Of a DNA stretch of 64,000 nt, positions 45,674 through 55,219 are shown one piece after another. Position numbers and translations under genes: made by a program. Numbering within the stretch: the stretch's first letter is position 1; each line of letters begins with the position of its first letter. The notes under the pieces are model-generated. The model searched no databases, was not told the DNA's origin, and saw only the letters and a list, made by a program, of their open reading frames with translations. This DNA is from an uncultured Chloroflexota bacterium (GTDB lineage Bacteria > Chloroflexota > Anaerolineae > Aggregatilineales > Phototrophicaceae): assembly GCA_937974245.1 (NCBI GenBank), contig CALJKV010000069.1:86593-150592 (forward strand). The letters run 5' to 3'.

Positions 45674-46552
45674 ATGAGTTTCATGAAGATAACTTCAATA
45701 CTTGTAGCTGTAATCTTTTCCCCTTGCCTCTTTCTCTCAGTATCGGCCCAGACCGCACCGACGCCCATTCAATGTGGACAGATATTAGAGGGTGAGTTTC
45801 TAGGCGGGGGCAATGAGGGGATACAAGAATATGCTATCACTTTAGCGCCAGGCAATAAGCTACGTGTATCTGGCGACACAGTTGGAGCTTATCTGCAATT
45901 TTGGATTAATATTTATGCCCCTACAACAGGTCACGTTGCCACAAGTGATGCCTATGGTATTTACCGCCAACATGAGGAACCAGTTGCCGAAACAGAGGAA
46001 CTGTCTGAAGGGGGCATATACACAGTCAAAGTGGGACCTAATGGTCCTGGACTATATTCATTGTATATTGGTTGTACCCTCCGTGACGGCACTGTAATCG
46101 CGCCGGGGGATGTGCTTCCCGCGTCCCATCCTACTGAACCAGCAACCGTTACAACGGAACTTCCCACCAATTTTGTCGGTTTTCCCGGTCTTGCGCCTGT
46201 GGACATGTCAAACGCTGTGAAATTGCCTTTGATTGTGGATACACCAATGACGGGTGTTGTTGCGCCGGCCTCGAATGATGTTTTGGGTTTTTCGGCAGAA
46301 GTGAATGTCGGTGACACGCTTGAGCTAGATTTCAGCAGGGTTTCGGGCAACCTGAACCTGGGTGTAGTGATCTTATCGCCGGACAATCAGATTGTGTTTT
46401 ATGGCGTGCTTATATTGTCTGACTCGCTTTCCACAAGTCTGATCGTTCAGAATGCAGGGGAATATACCATTGGCGTATATCGGGTTGATTTACTCCCGCC
46501 CGATACACCTGAGGCCACATTATTTCAAATGCAGGGCACCGTAGCTCCTTAG
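45674..46552 (+). CDS. Secreted tandem PPC-like protein 2
   Basis: A 292-residue paralogue of the previous gene with signal peptide FMKITSILVAVIFSPCLFLS. A 91-base stretch covering the linker is identical between the two (45227-45317 and 46125-46215), while the N-terminal module differs (YAITLAPGNKLRVSGDTVGA). The paralogue's C-terminal module is close to identical (LDFSRVSGNLNLGVVILSPD). ATG 45674 is preferred over 45659 by comparison with paralogue 3 and the purine tract upstream. The N-terminal module is thus the variable part, and the C-terminal one the constant part. Confidence 0.8.
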   Translation: MSFMKITSILVAVIFSPCLFLSVSAQTAPTPIQCGQILEGEFLGGGNEGIQEYAITLAPGNKLRVSGDTVGAYLQFWINIYAPTTGHVATSDAYGIYRQHEEPVAETEELSEGGIYTVKVGPNGPGLYSLYIGCTLRDGTVIAPGDVLPASHPTEPATVTTELPTNFVGFPGLAPVDMSNAVKLPLIVDTPMTGVVAPASNDVLGFSAEVNVGDTLELDFSRVSGNLNLGVVILSPDNQIVFYGVLILSDSLSTSLIVQNAGEYTIGVYRVDLLPPDTPEATLFQMQGTVAP

Positions 46553-46577
46553 ACTCACGAAAAAGTGGAGACCAAAA

Positions 46578-47456
46578 ATGAACTTCATGAAAATAGCTTC
46601 AATATTCGTAGTTGTAATTCTTTTTCCTTGTCTCGTTCTCTCAGTATCAGCCCAGAGTGCGCCTATTCCCCTAGATTGTGGGCAAATCGTAGAGGGTGAA
46701 TTCTTACAACGTCAAGCCGAAGGAAATCAGGAATATAGTATAAATTTGGCTCCCGGAGACACATTAACAGTTTCTGGGGATACGGTGGGGGATTATCTGA
46801 AGTTTGGCATACGGGTGATCGCCCCTACAACAGGTGATGTTGGGTACACATACAATGCCCCTTGGGGGGATACCCAAGATGCGCCATCAATGGAAACCGA
46901 GATTTTGTCGGAACGAGGTAGATATACGATACGTCTTAACCCTAATGGCCCTGGATTGTATACTCTTTATATTGGTTGTACCCTTCGTGACGGTACTGTG
47001 ATCGCGCCGGGGGATGCGATCCCAGAGACCCAGCCGAGCACTCCAACGACGGTTACATCTGAACTCCCGTCTGGTTTTGTTGGCTTTCGTGGACTCGCTC
47101 CTGTCGATTTCTCAAGTGTGAATCCATTCTCTATTCCCCCCAATGTGCCAATGACCGGCGGAGTTACGCCTACGGGTGGTGAAATACTTGGCTATCTGAT
47201 CAACGGCAATGAAGGTGACGTGCTTGAGATTCAGTTCACGCGGCTGTCGGGCAATCTGAATCTGGGGCTTGTGGTTTTATCGCAAAATAACGAACTCGCC
47301 TTTCAGGCCAGCCTCATCACCACCAACAGCCTGACAACTCAACTGACCTTGCCTTCAACTGGTGATTTTACAGTAGGTATTTTCCGGGTTGATTTGTTGC
47401 CGCCCGATGATCCTGAGTCCACCACATTCCAGATACAGACCGTTATCAATCCCTAA
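46578..47456 (+). CDS. Secreted tandem PPC-like protein 3
   Basis: A 292-residue third paralogue. It has signal peptide FMKIASIFVVVILFPCLVLS, first module with INLAPGDTLTVSGDTVGDYL, linker CTLRDGTVIAPGDAIPETQP, and second module with LEIQFTRLSGNLNLGLVVLS. It is the most diverged of the three in the second half. GTGGAG precedes the ATG. It continues the TIR operon (25-base gap before, 44 after). The sharing of one plan by three consecutive genes suggests an assembly or a ligand repertoire rather than redundancy. Confidence 0.8.
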   Translation: MNFMKIASIFVVVILFPCLVLSVSAQSAPIPLDCGQIVEGEFLQRQAEGNQEYSINLAPGDTLTVSGDTVGDYLKFGIRVIAPTTGDVGYTYNAPWGDTQDAPSMETEILSERGRYTIRLNPNGPGLYTLYIGCTLRDGTVIAPGDAIPETQPSTPTTVTSELPSGFVGFRGLAPVDFSSVNPFSIPPNVPMTGGVTPTGGEILGYLINGNEGDVLEIQFTRLSGNLNLGLVVLSQNNELAFQASLITTNSLTTQLTLPSTGDFTVGIFRVDLLPPDDPESTTFQIQTVINP

Positions 47457-47500
47457 ACTCTGGCTAATCTGGAAACCTTGGCTTCAAAGGGGCATAAGTG

Positions 47501-48937
47501 ATGACGATCACCCTAAAAACAAAGGCCGGTATGCTGATCCTGCTTACACTTGTCCTGGTTATCACGGTTGTCGCTCAGGAAGCAAGCACTTGTACGGTTG
47601 CTGCCAGACAGAACGTGAACAGACGGAACGGGCCGGGTACGATTTTCAGTGTTGCTGGTGTTCTGGCAGCCAACCAGGAAGTGGCAGCCAGTGGTCAGAC
47701 AACAGGGGCAGATGGTATCGTCTGGTGGCGGTTAACGGATGATACCTGGGTGCGTTCAGACACCGTTACTGAATTGGGCGATTGTGACAATTTGCCAGAC
47801 GTTTATGCTGTAACACAGACCCCTGCTCCCGAGATGACCGTGACCCTTGCCAGCACGTCGGTAGTCAGTGATGAAGCATCCACATACAAAGTCGGGGATG
47901 AAGTCACGGTTTTCGGCACCAATGCTGTCTTTCTGATCTATGCTGAGCCTTCAACAAGTGCGAGAGTTGTAGAAGCCACAATCAGTGGAGTGGTGTTGAC
48001 AATCACTGCTGGTCCGGAGGAATCGGAAGGCGAGGTCTGGTGGCAGGTGCGTTCCCCGAGCGGCCTTGAAGGCTGGGTTCCAGAAATAATTGATGGTCAG
48101 GTTACTCTGCTTCTGCCTGGCATGTCTCAACCGGATAGCACTTCGGGCCTGGCTGTTGGAGATGATGTAGTCGTAACGGGTGTGGGGAAGGTTTTGCTGA
48201 TACATTCAGAGCCGGGTACAGACACCGATGTTGTGGAAGCAACTCTGAGCGGAGTTGTCTTAACTATTACCAGCGGGCCGGAGGTCATACAGGGCGATAC
48301 CTGGTGGCAGGTGCGTTCTCCCAGTAGCGCAGAGGGTTGGATTCCCGAACAAATCAATGGTGAACCGACTGTCTTGTCTCCTGATGCAGTCGCTGCTGCT
48401 ATGCCGACTCCAACAGCTACTCCTCAGCCAGTAGTCGAAATCGCTGCAACCGTGAATACAGATAGACTCAATGTGCGTCGAGGGCCGGGGCCGGAATATA
48501 CAGACATCATGGAGTTGTTCACCGGACAAGCTGTTACTTTGAACGGACGCAATGAAGAGGCAACATGGGTTCAGATTAAGGCGGGAGATCAACGCTGGGT
48601 GAATGCCCGGTTTTTGACAGTAAATGAAGACATCGCTTCACTTCCTGTCACTTTCACCGAGATAGGAGAGTGGGGCGAAGCAGGGCAAACTACTGGTGTG
48701 AGAGCGCGTTCCACAACGGTGCTTCGCCTTCGAGGTGGCCCAGGTTCAGAATATCGGCAACTGGAGAGTCCTGACATATTAGATCGGGGACAAACCGTTG
48801 ACGTGGTTGGTACGAGTGCCGACGGGGAATGGTTCCAGGTGAATATCGGCTCACGAAGCGCGTGGGTGCTTGCTGCCTACATGAATATAGTCGCGGGTAA
48901 TCGAAGGAACTTGCCAGTTACTGCACCACAGAGGTAG
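47501..48937 (+). CDS. Secreted multi-SH3b protein
   Basis: A 478-residue secreted protein with signal peptide LILLTLVLVITVVAQ. Five SH3b-type units are visible. One is at about 27-85 (ARQNVNRRNGPGTIF). Two near-duplicate units are at about 130-215 and 240-300 (TISGVVLTITAGPEESEGEV / TLSGVVLTITSGPEVIQGDT, each followed by WWQVRSP). A unit at about 330-385 reads LNVRRGPGPEYTDI, and the last at about 410-465 reads LRLRGGPGSEYRQL. SH3b domains bind cell-wall peptides or glycans. It is the last gene of the TIR operon, and its SH3b units echo the SH3b tail of the TIR protein. ATG 47501 is used with AAAGGGG upstream. Confidence 0.82.
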   Translation: MTITLKTKAGMLILLTLVLVITVVAQEASTCTVAARQNVNRRNGPGTIFSVAGVLAANQEVAASGQTTGADGIVWWRLTDDTWVRSDTVTELGDCDNLPDVYAVTQTPAPEMTVTLASTSVVSDEASTYKVGDEVTVFGTNAVFLIYAEPSTSARVVEATISGVVLTITAGPEESEGEVWWQVRSPSGLEGWVPEIIDGQVTLLLPGMSQPDSTSGLAVGDDVVVTGVGKVLLIHSEPGTDTDVVEATLSGVVLTITSGPEVIQGDTWWQVRSPSSAEGWIPEQINGEPTVLSPDAVAAAMPTPTATPQPVVEIAATVNTDRLNVRRGPGPEYTDIMELFTGQAVTLNGRNEEATWVQIKAGDQRWVNARFLTVNEDIASLPVTFTEIGEWGEAGQTTGVRARSTTVLRLRGGPGSEYRQLESPDILDRGQTVDVVGTSADGEWFQVNIGSRSAWVLAAYMNIVAGNRRNLPVTAPQR

Positions 48938-49014
48938 GGCGTTGAAAGAATTCAAGGGAAAACCCCTGTTCTGCTGTCTTGACTATGGGGGCATCTTACC
49001 CAAGAATCGACTGC

Positions 49015-49341
49015 CTATACACGTTCCCATACCCACGAATATGCACCGATACCATAAAGTGTGGCCTCAGCTTTGTCTTCAACAGCCATCCTGACCGCTC
49101 TGAATACCTCAGGGTCATAGTCTTCGGGATCATCTTCACTTCGCACAGTAAAGGCATCGTGCTCCGAATCATATAACCAGACGTAGCCGTTCGCTTCACT
49201 TGCCTGAAGCAAACGTTCTGCCTCACTCTTTTCGAAGTAAGGACATGCCCAGCCATTCCACATAGTATCGTTCGCGTATCCTTCAAAGATTAAATCCGGA
49301 ATACTGTCAATTGAAAACGACGCTTTTTGCAGGCTGCTCAT
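49015..49341 (-). CDS. Small acidic hypothetical protein
   Basis: A 108-residue soluble acidic protein. A conserved-looking core IPDLIFEGYANDTMWNGWAC, then PYFEKSEAERLLQA, is followed by an acidic stretch (DDPEDYDPEVFRAV). AGGAGGT lies before the ATG. No family is recognised. It sits between the converging TIR and Mza operons on the same strand as the latter but after a 134-base gap from AIPR, so it may be a separate cargo gene. Confidence 0.65.
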   Translation of the reverse strand: MSSLQKASFSIDSIPDLIFEGYANDTMWNGWACPYFEKSEAERLLQASEANGYVWLYDSEHDAFTVRSEDDPEDYDPEVFRAVRMAVEDKAEATLYGIGAYSWVWERV

Positions 49342-49474
49342 TGATACCTCCTGTCATGTCGCGGGAATTCTCTTCATGCTGCTATTCTAATCAGTAGATT
49401 CAACACTGCCAATCAAACGGCAGGAAACTGGGATTTCTACACCGTATCTCAAATGACGAAATGCCAGGTCGTTT

Positions 49475-51544
49475 TCATTCCTGATAAATTGCCTCCATCT
49501 TTGCTTTTTCAAGAATATCCAGCAAGACAAAAGCCTGTTTTTCGGATGGTATTTTGACCGGTATCTGAGCCGCAATCTGAAGTATCCCAATCTCTTTTGG
49601 TGAATAGAGCCGCTTCTCCTGTCCCTGAGTCAGTATATAGGCCCATGTCTCGGCAGGAATTTCAAATACTGCTTTCTGGGCTTCTATACCATTCTGTATT
49701 TTCTGTGTTTTAACTGCAGACCTGGCTTCATCCTTAGCATCATCGGCGGAAATCAGCTCTTCAAAAAACTGCTCTGGGAGTTGGTTAATCAGTCTGTCTG
49801 TTGTTGCCTGCAAGCCCTGCCAGCAGGCCGTCTTTTTGCACCATTCAGTGACATTGGAAATTCCGACCCTGGGGCGTGTAATATCATCATGGACAAGTTT
49901 TGCTGTGATTTCGATGGCATTGACTGTTGCCTGAGAAATATCCTGATGATCCCACGCACTGAGAAAATCAAATGCCTGCTCTCTGGCTAAGCAGACCTGC
50001 GCCAGCATGGCGAGCGTGTAAGCAACGATATTTGCTCTGTAACCACCGTTGTACCAGGGCTGTGCTGATACCAGTTTTTCTGTTTTGCGGAAAATAATCG
50101 CCCGGGCTATCGCCCGCTTAAAGTAAAACTCACTGAACTGATCAGGCCTCTTGTCCCATTCCTGCCCGATACGCCCGGCATAATTTGCGAAATTCTTTTG
50201 GGCGCCGTAATTCACCGAAACCACATCACCATCCCAGACATTCTCGAATTTTGCGAGATCGGTTTTTGTAAACATCTGTGGCTTGGGGTACTCTGTCTGA
50301 AACCGCTTTTTCTCACTGGGCGTCAGCTTGCTCTGAGCATCGGCATATTGTCCTCGCGCTCTTTCATAGAACCACTTTGTTTCGCGCTGTACCCCCTGCT
50401 GTGCAGGAGCCCAGAGTCGCCGAGAGAAACCCTCCATGCGCACATGGTACGGGTGGTTTGAAAAGAAGTCCGCCGCGTTAACTTTGTTCTGAGTATTTGC
50501 ATATTCAGAGATTTTCGGAACCACTTCCTCACTTCTCTCGTCATCAATGACGGACAGCTTCATCTGCACGAAAATATTCTCAAGGGATGCCTTATCCTTG
50601 CGATTGGTGTGGAACAGCGAGGCTGTCGTCTGTCCACCGTTAACAATCTGCAGGTCCTTCAGAGAAGTAATGACTACACCATTCGCTCGTTCGATGGTTT
50701 CGACTTCACGGGCGGTAGCCGTGATGCCATTATTATAGGCAAAGAACATCTCGGGATCGGTCATAATGGTTGCGCGAATGCCTTTATTGACATTACCTCT
50801 CACCTGGAGAAAACTGCGCACATTCTGTTCAAGCAGTCTGGACCCGTACTTCCCGTACAGTTCCGCCAGAACTGTCGCCGGCATAACCGCAAGATATGAT
50901 TTGTAGGAAGCTGAACGAAGATATGCAGGAAGACAGGGCAACCCATCCTCAATCATGTCCGCGAAGTTAATCACCAGTTCCTCACGGGAACCCAGGGATG
51001 TTCGGAGACGATGCAATCTGGAAATATCCCAGATGTTGTAGGAAAAAATCCACGACTCATATTCTTTGTCTTCCAGTGCTTTTACTCTTTCGCTGAGTAA
51101 CCGCTCTGAAACCAGGAAGAAGTTGACTTTTGAAAATGTATGTCTAGTGTCTGCTATCTGACGTGATAATCCATATCCCTGAGAAGTTTCCTCCAGGCTG
51201 GCGAAGAAATTTCTCTCCGCACTCGTGGTAAAGAAGTTCTCCAGTCTCTTGAATATCTGGGTGACCTCAGTCTGAGTCAGAGACAACAGTACTTCTCTGT
51301 CGGAGAAATCCGTGATGAACAGATCAAGCGAAGCATCATTCGTCCAGTAGCCATCTACCCGTATGCCGCCCGTTGGTGCACGATAGTGGCATAGTTCAAA
51401 TCCATCAATAATACCTGCATCAACAAGCTCATTGGCAATATTCTGGGTAAACTCAGCTTCCAGAAAATCCATATTGGCTTCGGCATCAGCTAGAATATCC
51501 TGACGGAAGTCATGAAAGAAATCGTCCAATGATGAATCTGACAT
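49475..51544 (-). CDS. AIPR family protein (abortive-infection, Mza-like operon)
   Basis: A 689-residue protein of the AIPR family. The central signature is FFAYNNGITATAREVETIER followed by LQIVNGGQTTASLFHTNRKD. It is predicted soluble. AIPR proteins were first tied to abortive phage resistance, and their activity is uncertain. It is the last gene of the minus-strand defence operon, two bases after the PD-(D/E)XK gene, with GAGGAATAACT before its ATG. In the described MutL-Z1-DUF-AIPR systems it fills the same final position. Confidence 0.9.
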   Translation of the reverse strand: MSDSSLDDFFHDFRQDILADAEANMDFLEAEFTQNIANELVDAGIIDGFELCHYRAPTGGIRVDGYWTNDASLDLFITDFSDREVLLSLTQTEVTQIFKRLENFFTTSAERNFFASLEETSQGYGLSRQIADTRHTFSKVNFFLVSERLLSERVKALEDKEYESWIFSYNIWDISRLHRLRTSLGSREELVINFADMIEDGLPCLPAYLRSASYKSYLAVMPATVLAELYGKYGSRLLEQNVRSFLQVRGNVNKGIRATIMTDPEMFFAYNNGITATAREVETIERANGVVITSLKDLQIVNGGQTTASLFHTNRKDKASLENIFVQMKLSVIDDERSEEVVPKISEYANTQNKVNAADFFSNHPYHVRMEGFSRRLWAPAQQGVQRETKWFYERARGQYADAQSKLTPSEKKRFQTEYPKPQMFTKTDLAKFENVWDGDVVSVNYGAQKNFANYAGRIGQEWDKRPDQFSEFYFKRAIARAIIFRKTEKLVSAQPWYNGGYRANIVAYTLAMLAQVCLAREQAFDFLSAWDHQDISQATVNAIEITAKLVHDDITRPRVGISNVTEWCKKTACWQGLQATTDRLINQLPEQFFEELISADDAKDEARSAVKTQKIQNGIEAQKAVFEIPAETWAYILTQGQEKRLYSPKEIGILQIAAQIPVKIPSEKQAFVLLDILEKAKMEAIYQE

Positions 51545-51546
51545 AG

Positions 51547-52527
51547 TTATTCCTCTGTTATTTCCATTCCATTGATGCTGAACCTGTCAATACCAGCCAG
51601 CACCAGATCATAAGTGACAGCTTCTATTCCTTCAGGCAGGACTTTCCTGGTGATACGTGGAAAGTCATCCGATACAAGGTAAGTGCAACAATCCTTCACC
51701 CGGAACATGGGTAGATCGTAGTCCGGAATATCGATATATCGCGCTCTTTCCATTTTGAGTTCAAACAGATCCTTAGTGTCTCTGAGAGTCAACTGATTTG
51801 TAATGCGCTTGGTGATTGAGTTAAGGCTTTCGCCTTCGTTCTGCATTTCAGACAGGAAGTAGACACGCAGATATAGTTTGTCCAGGTGGGTATCCAGCTG
51901 GTCTTCTGATGTGATGCGTACCTTACCTCGCTGGTCCCCGGCAACAGATTTGATTTCGACAGCCACGTCACTCAGGATGAAATCATGCTGGTTCTTCTCC
52001 GGCCCTTTCCATCCCTGAATCAGAATGCTCTCGCGCAATCCGTTACTTTCCAGCATCTCGGCAAGGAAGTACAGTTCAGCGTATAACCCTTGCACTTCAT
52101 TCGCCGACAGAAGGTTTCTCGCTTTTCCTGAAAGCAGCGATTGCCATTTCTTCAATCTTCTGCATATCACATTAAATGTATTCTGATCCTGCTCGCCGTC
52201 TTTTACATGCTCAATGAGATCGAGGCATAGTTTCAGAAAAACATCCTGATTCTCAGTATCTTCAAGTCTGATAACCAGTGCTCTGATACCTTCCTCTGCT
52301 ACTTCAATAACATCCACAGAGATATCGCGAATATTGATACGTGCCTCTTGCAGTGAAGAATGAGAAATAAGTCTGGAGATTTCAATCAGCAACCCAGGCC
52401 GCCCTGCTTCGTCCCGAAACCAGAAGAGGGCAAATCCGGTTTCTGTGTTTGCCCGGCGGCGGGACAATTGTCCTCGACCCGCAAACGGAATGTCTATCCA
52501 GGGATTATGATTCGAGGTCATAGTCAT
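51547..52527 (-). CDS. PD-(D/E)XK motif protein (DUF4420)
   Basis: A 326-residue protein of the DUF4420 PD-(D/E)XK family. The nuclease-fold core reads LYAELYFLAEMLE (Glu), then KNQHDFILSDVAVEIKSVAG, giving the D-x(n)-E-x-K active site. It is probably the DNA-cleaving subunit of the operon. ATG 52527 is chosen (52521 also possible); the longer ORF from 52563 would read far into the Z1 gene. It overlaps the Z1 stop by 23 bases. Confidence 0.85.
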   Translation of the reverse strand: MTMTSNHNPWIDIPFAGRGQLSRRRANTETGFALFWFRDEAGRPGLLIEISRLISHSSLQEARINIRDISVDVIEVAEEGIRALVIRLEDTENQDVFLKLCLDLIEHVKDGEQDQNTFNVICRRLKKWQSLLSGKARNLLSANEVQGLYAELYFLAEMLESNGLRESILIQGWKGPEKNQHDFILSDVAVEIKSVAGDQRGKVRITSEDQLDTHLDKLYLRVYFLSEMQNEGESLNSITKRITNQLTLRDTKDLFELKMERARYIDIPDYDLPMFRVKDCCTYLVSDDFPRITRKVLPEGIEAVTYDLVLAGIDRFSINGMEITEE

Positions 52528-55219
52528 CTTCTTCATCAGGAGAATCATAGAAATTCTCCTCAAACTGCCTCAGCCATACCTGATTAACTACATATTCTAC
52601 GGTTCTGACATCATCTGAATTCGGGAAGCTGACACTGAGAGCCGGGACAAGGCTGATAACGGCCCTGTTGTCCTCGTTCTTGTCAACAAGATTCAGAAGA
52701 TGCAGCATGAGCAGAGGTTTTCCACGCACATTTGTGTAATCGCTGAATATCGGATTTTTTCGTCCGGCATCCTTTGCCAGGTTATTGGCTTCTGCTATCT
52801 GATTGTCGTCCAGTCCGATTTCGAACATGCTGTTCCCGGAAAATCGGTTCTTGTTTCCGGTATGCCACCCGGCCTCTGATGCGGGTCTTCTTGCCTGGCC
52901 GGACGGATCATGTCCGATATTACGTTCCTGCGCTCCAATCATGTATCCATCTTCAGGTTGCCTCCCGCTAAGCGATCTGAATGCCACATCCCAAAGAGGG
53001 TAGATATCAGAAATTTCCTTGATAAATCTGGGGATATTTTCCAACAAATCAAACATATCGGTGTGAAACCGGAAATTCAGAACAAAATCCTGGACGTGTT
53101 CCCAGGGAACATCCCTGAACAGGAGAGAATTCGTTTTGTCTGTATATGGGCTTGTTGCTTCTGTCAGGTTGTCGAAAAACGTCCTGAGAAGTTCTCTGTT
53201 GATATTGTTCTTGTCCTCAGACTCGGGCAGAATGTGGGTTTCCCTGAGGGTGCCATCATAGCTGACCCGGAATGCTCTGTTTTCTACGTGATACATCTTG
53301 TTCTGGGCTGTTACAATCAGTGTGTCTGGATGTGCCCTGACATACAGGCCGAAGTCGCTCGGTTTCTTTCGCTCCCGACGCATCCGCTTAACCTGCATAC
53401 GCAGCTCTTCTGCTGCCTCGCTTATGTGGCAATACCAGCCATATGAAACATCGGACATATAAACACGGCACAAATCCTCATAACCATCACGATATCCGAA
53501 CCACCTCCCCATCTGCATCAGTGTGTCATACATTTTCGAGTTCCTGTATATGTAACTGACTGTCAACCCCTCAATTGTGAGGCCACGCGAAAGGCTTAGT
53601 CCCCCGACTGCAACGGCTGTAAGCGCATTACCTTCTTTTTCATACATGTTGTAATCGAGCCCTTCGTCTGAGTTACTATTAACGAGGAAAATTATAATCG
53701 CACTGGCTGCATCGTTCAGCTCCGCCAGTACATCAGTCCAGTCAACATCGGTGTTGCTGTACTCCTCAAGGAAATCATGGTATATCTGCACTATGGATTC
53801 ATCCCTGAGTGCTTTGCCGGTCGGTAACTTATAGTTGAAACGTATAGCATTTCTCAGTTGATTAACATAAAGCTCAATCAGCAATCTGACCTCGCGTTGT
53901 GTGGCAATAAAGCGCGAGACGTTGATCATCATGGAACAGTGACGATCCCTGTGTCCTCTGAGATTACGGATAGCGCGGCTAAGGATAAAAACACGAACAG
54001 CTTTTTTGAGGCTTGGCGGAAGATCATCAATCCGGTACCATTTCTTGTGTCGAAGGGGGATATAGTCTTCTGCGTCGTCTATTTCCCTGATGAAATCATT
54101 ATCACTCAGCTCTTTGTCTGGAAACATTCTCTCAGCGCCACAATAGTTAGTAGGTGCATCCAGGCAATGAATAAAGTGCGCGGGGAAGAGATCGCTTCCC
54201 AGCATTTCATCCTCACTATCCGGATTGATGAATACATTGGCAAACGGTGTTGCCGTATAACCCACGTAACTGCGTTTTCTGAACAGGTTGAGAATGCTGC
54301 GTATTTCTCTGTTTGTCCTCGTAGGATCAAGTTCGGGTTTGTTGGTATTGATAGAAGCATTGTCCGCTTCATCATCAATCAGCAGCATGGGAATATCGGT
54401 GATTTTTTCCAGCTCTTCACGTGTGTTCAGTTCTTTCAGCCAGTTATAAAGGCTTCTGAGTGTACTTACATTCTTTTTGATCACAAGGATAAAAGTTCTG
54501 TTCAGTGAGTCCAGCTCCATACCGAATCTTCTTGCAAGAGCCTTGTTAAAGTCACTCTCTGTTGTTGTAACAGTTACCGGCATTGCCCGATTTGGCCTTA
54601 AATTACCTACTCCCGTACGCTGATTCGTGCTGCTATCGCGACCAATGAATCCTTCGTCGATACGTTGTTGCGTCTGAGTGCGAAGGTTATTATGGATTCC
54701 AGCAATAACGATTATGAATTTGTAACCGGCATCGGCCGCTCTTGAAATCAGTCCTATGTAGTTAGCCGTCTTTCCCGATTGAACATTACCGATTACTAAT
54801 CCTCTTCTTTCCCATTCACCATCTTTATGTGGGTCATGGAGAAGCCCAAGAATCCTGTCCGCAACCAGATTCATAGAACTTACAACTCGTGCATGCCATC
54901 CCTGATTAATCAGATATTTTTCGTAGTCCTCTGCGTACTCCCACCTGATTTCACGCTTCTGATACCATTCTTCGTCGTGTGGAATGTCAGAATTAATGAG
55001 AGAGACGCCTGCCCCCATTGTTGTGAAATACTGAGTTTCCAGAGATTTTGTGATTTGATCAAAGTCCGAAGCGTCGAACTGGTAATAACTATCCAGGAAT
55101 ACTGCCCGAAACTGTTCGACGATTGCCGGAATATCCTGACTGGACAAATGATCACCGCGTGAGAGAATAATATGGGATAGGAATTTCTCTGCTTCCTTTA
55201 TCTTCGTCGCATCAGCCAT
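52505..55219 (-). CDS. Z1-domain superfamily 2 helicase-like ATPase
   Basis: A 904-residue Z1-family NTPase. Walker A is in RGLVIGNVQSGKTANYIGLI (about residue 85), DEAD-type Walker B in LLIDDEADNAS (about 290), motif III YVGYTATPFANVFI, and motif VI LMQMGRWFGYRDGYEDLCRV near 620. It probably translocates on DNA for the associated nuclease. The start at 55219 follows from the TAATG overlap with the upstream GHKL gene; upstream in-frame ATG 55282 is rejected. The 3' end overlaps the DUF4420 gene. Confidence 0.92.
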   Translation of the reverse strand: MADATKIKEAEKFLSHIILSRGDHLSSQDIPAIVEQFRAVFLDSYYQFDASDFDQITKSLETQYFTTMGAGVSLINSDIPHDEEWYQKREIRWEYAEDYEKYLINQGWHARVVSSMNLVADRILGLLHDPHKDGEWERRGLVIGNVQSGKTANYIGLISRAADAGYKFIIVIAGIHNNLRTQTQQRIDEGFIGRDSSTNQRTGVGNLRPNRAMPVTVTTTESDFNKALARRFGMELDSLNRTFILVIKKNVSTLRSLYNWLKELNTREELEKITDIPMLLIDDEADNASINTNKPELDPTRTNREIRSILNLFRKRSYVGYTATPFANVFINPDSEDEMLGSDLFPAHFIHCLDAPTNYCGAERMFPDKELSDNDFIREIDDAEDYIPLRHKKWYRIDDLPPSLKKAVRVFILSRAIRNLRGHRDRHCSMMINVSRFIATQREVRLLIELYVNQLRNAIRFNYKLPTGKALRDESIVQIYHDFLEEYSNTDVDWTDVLAELNDAASAIIIFLVNSNSDEGLDYNMYEKEGNALTAVAVGGLSLSRGLTIEGLTVSYIYRNSKMYDTLMQMGRWFGYRDGYEDLCRVYMSDVSYGWYCHISEAAEELRMQVKRMRRERKKPSDFGLYVRAHPDTLIVTAQNKMYHVENRAFRVSYDGTLRETHILPESEDKNNINRELLRTFFDNLTEATSPYTDKTNSLLFRDVPWEHVQDFVLNFRFHTDMFDLLENIPRFIKEISDIYPLWDVAFRSLSGRQPEDGYMIGAQERNIGHDPSGQARRPASEAGWHTGNKNRFSGNSMFEIGLDDNQIAEANNLAKDAGRKNPIFSDYTNVRGKPLLMLHLLNLVDKNEDNRAVISLVPALSVSFPNSDDVRTVEYVVNQVWLRQFEENFYDSPDEEDDYDLES

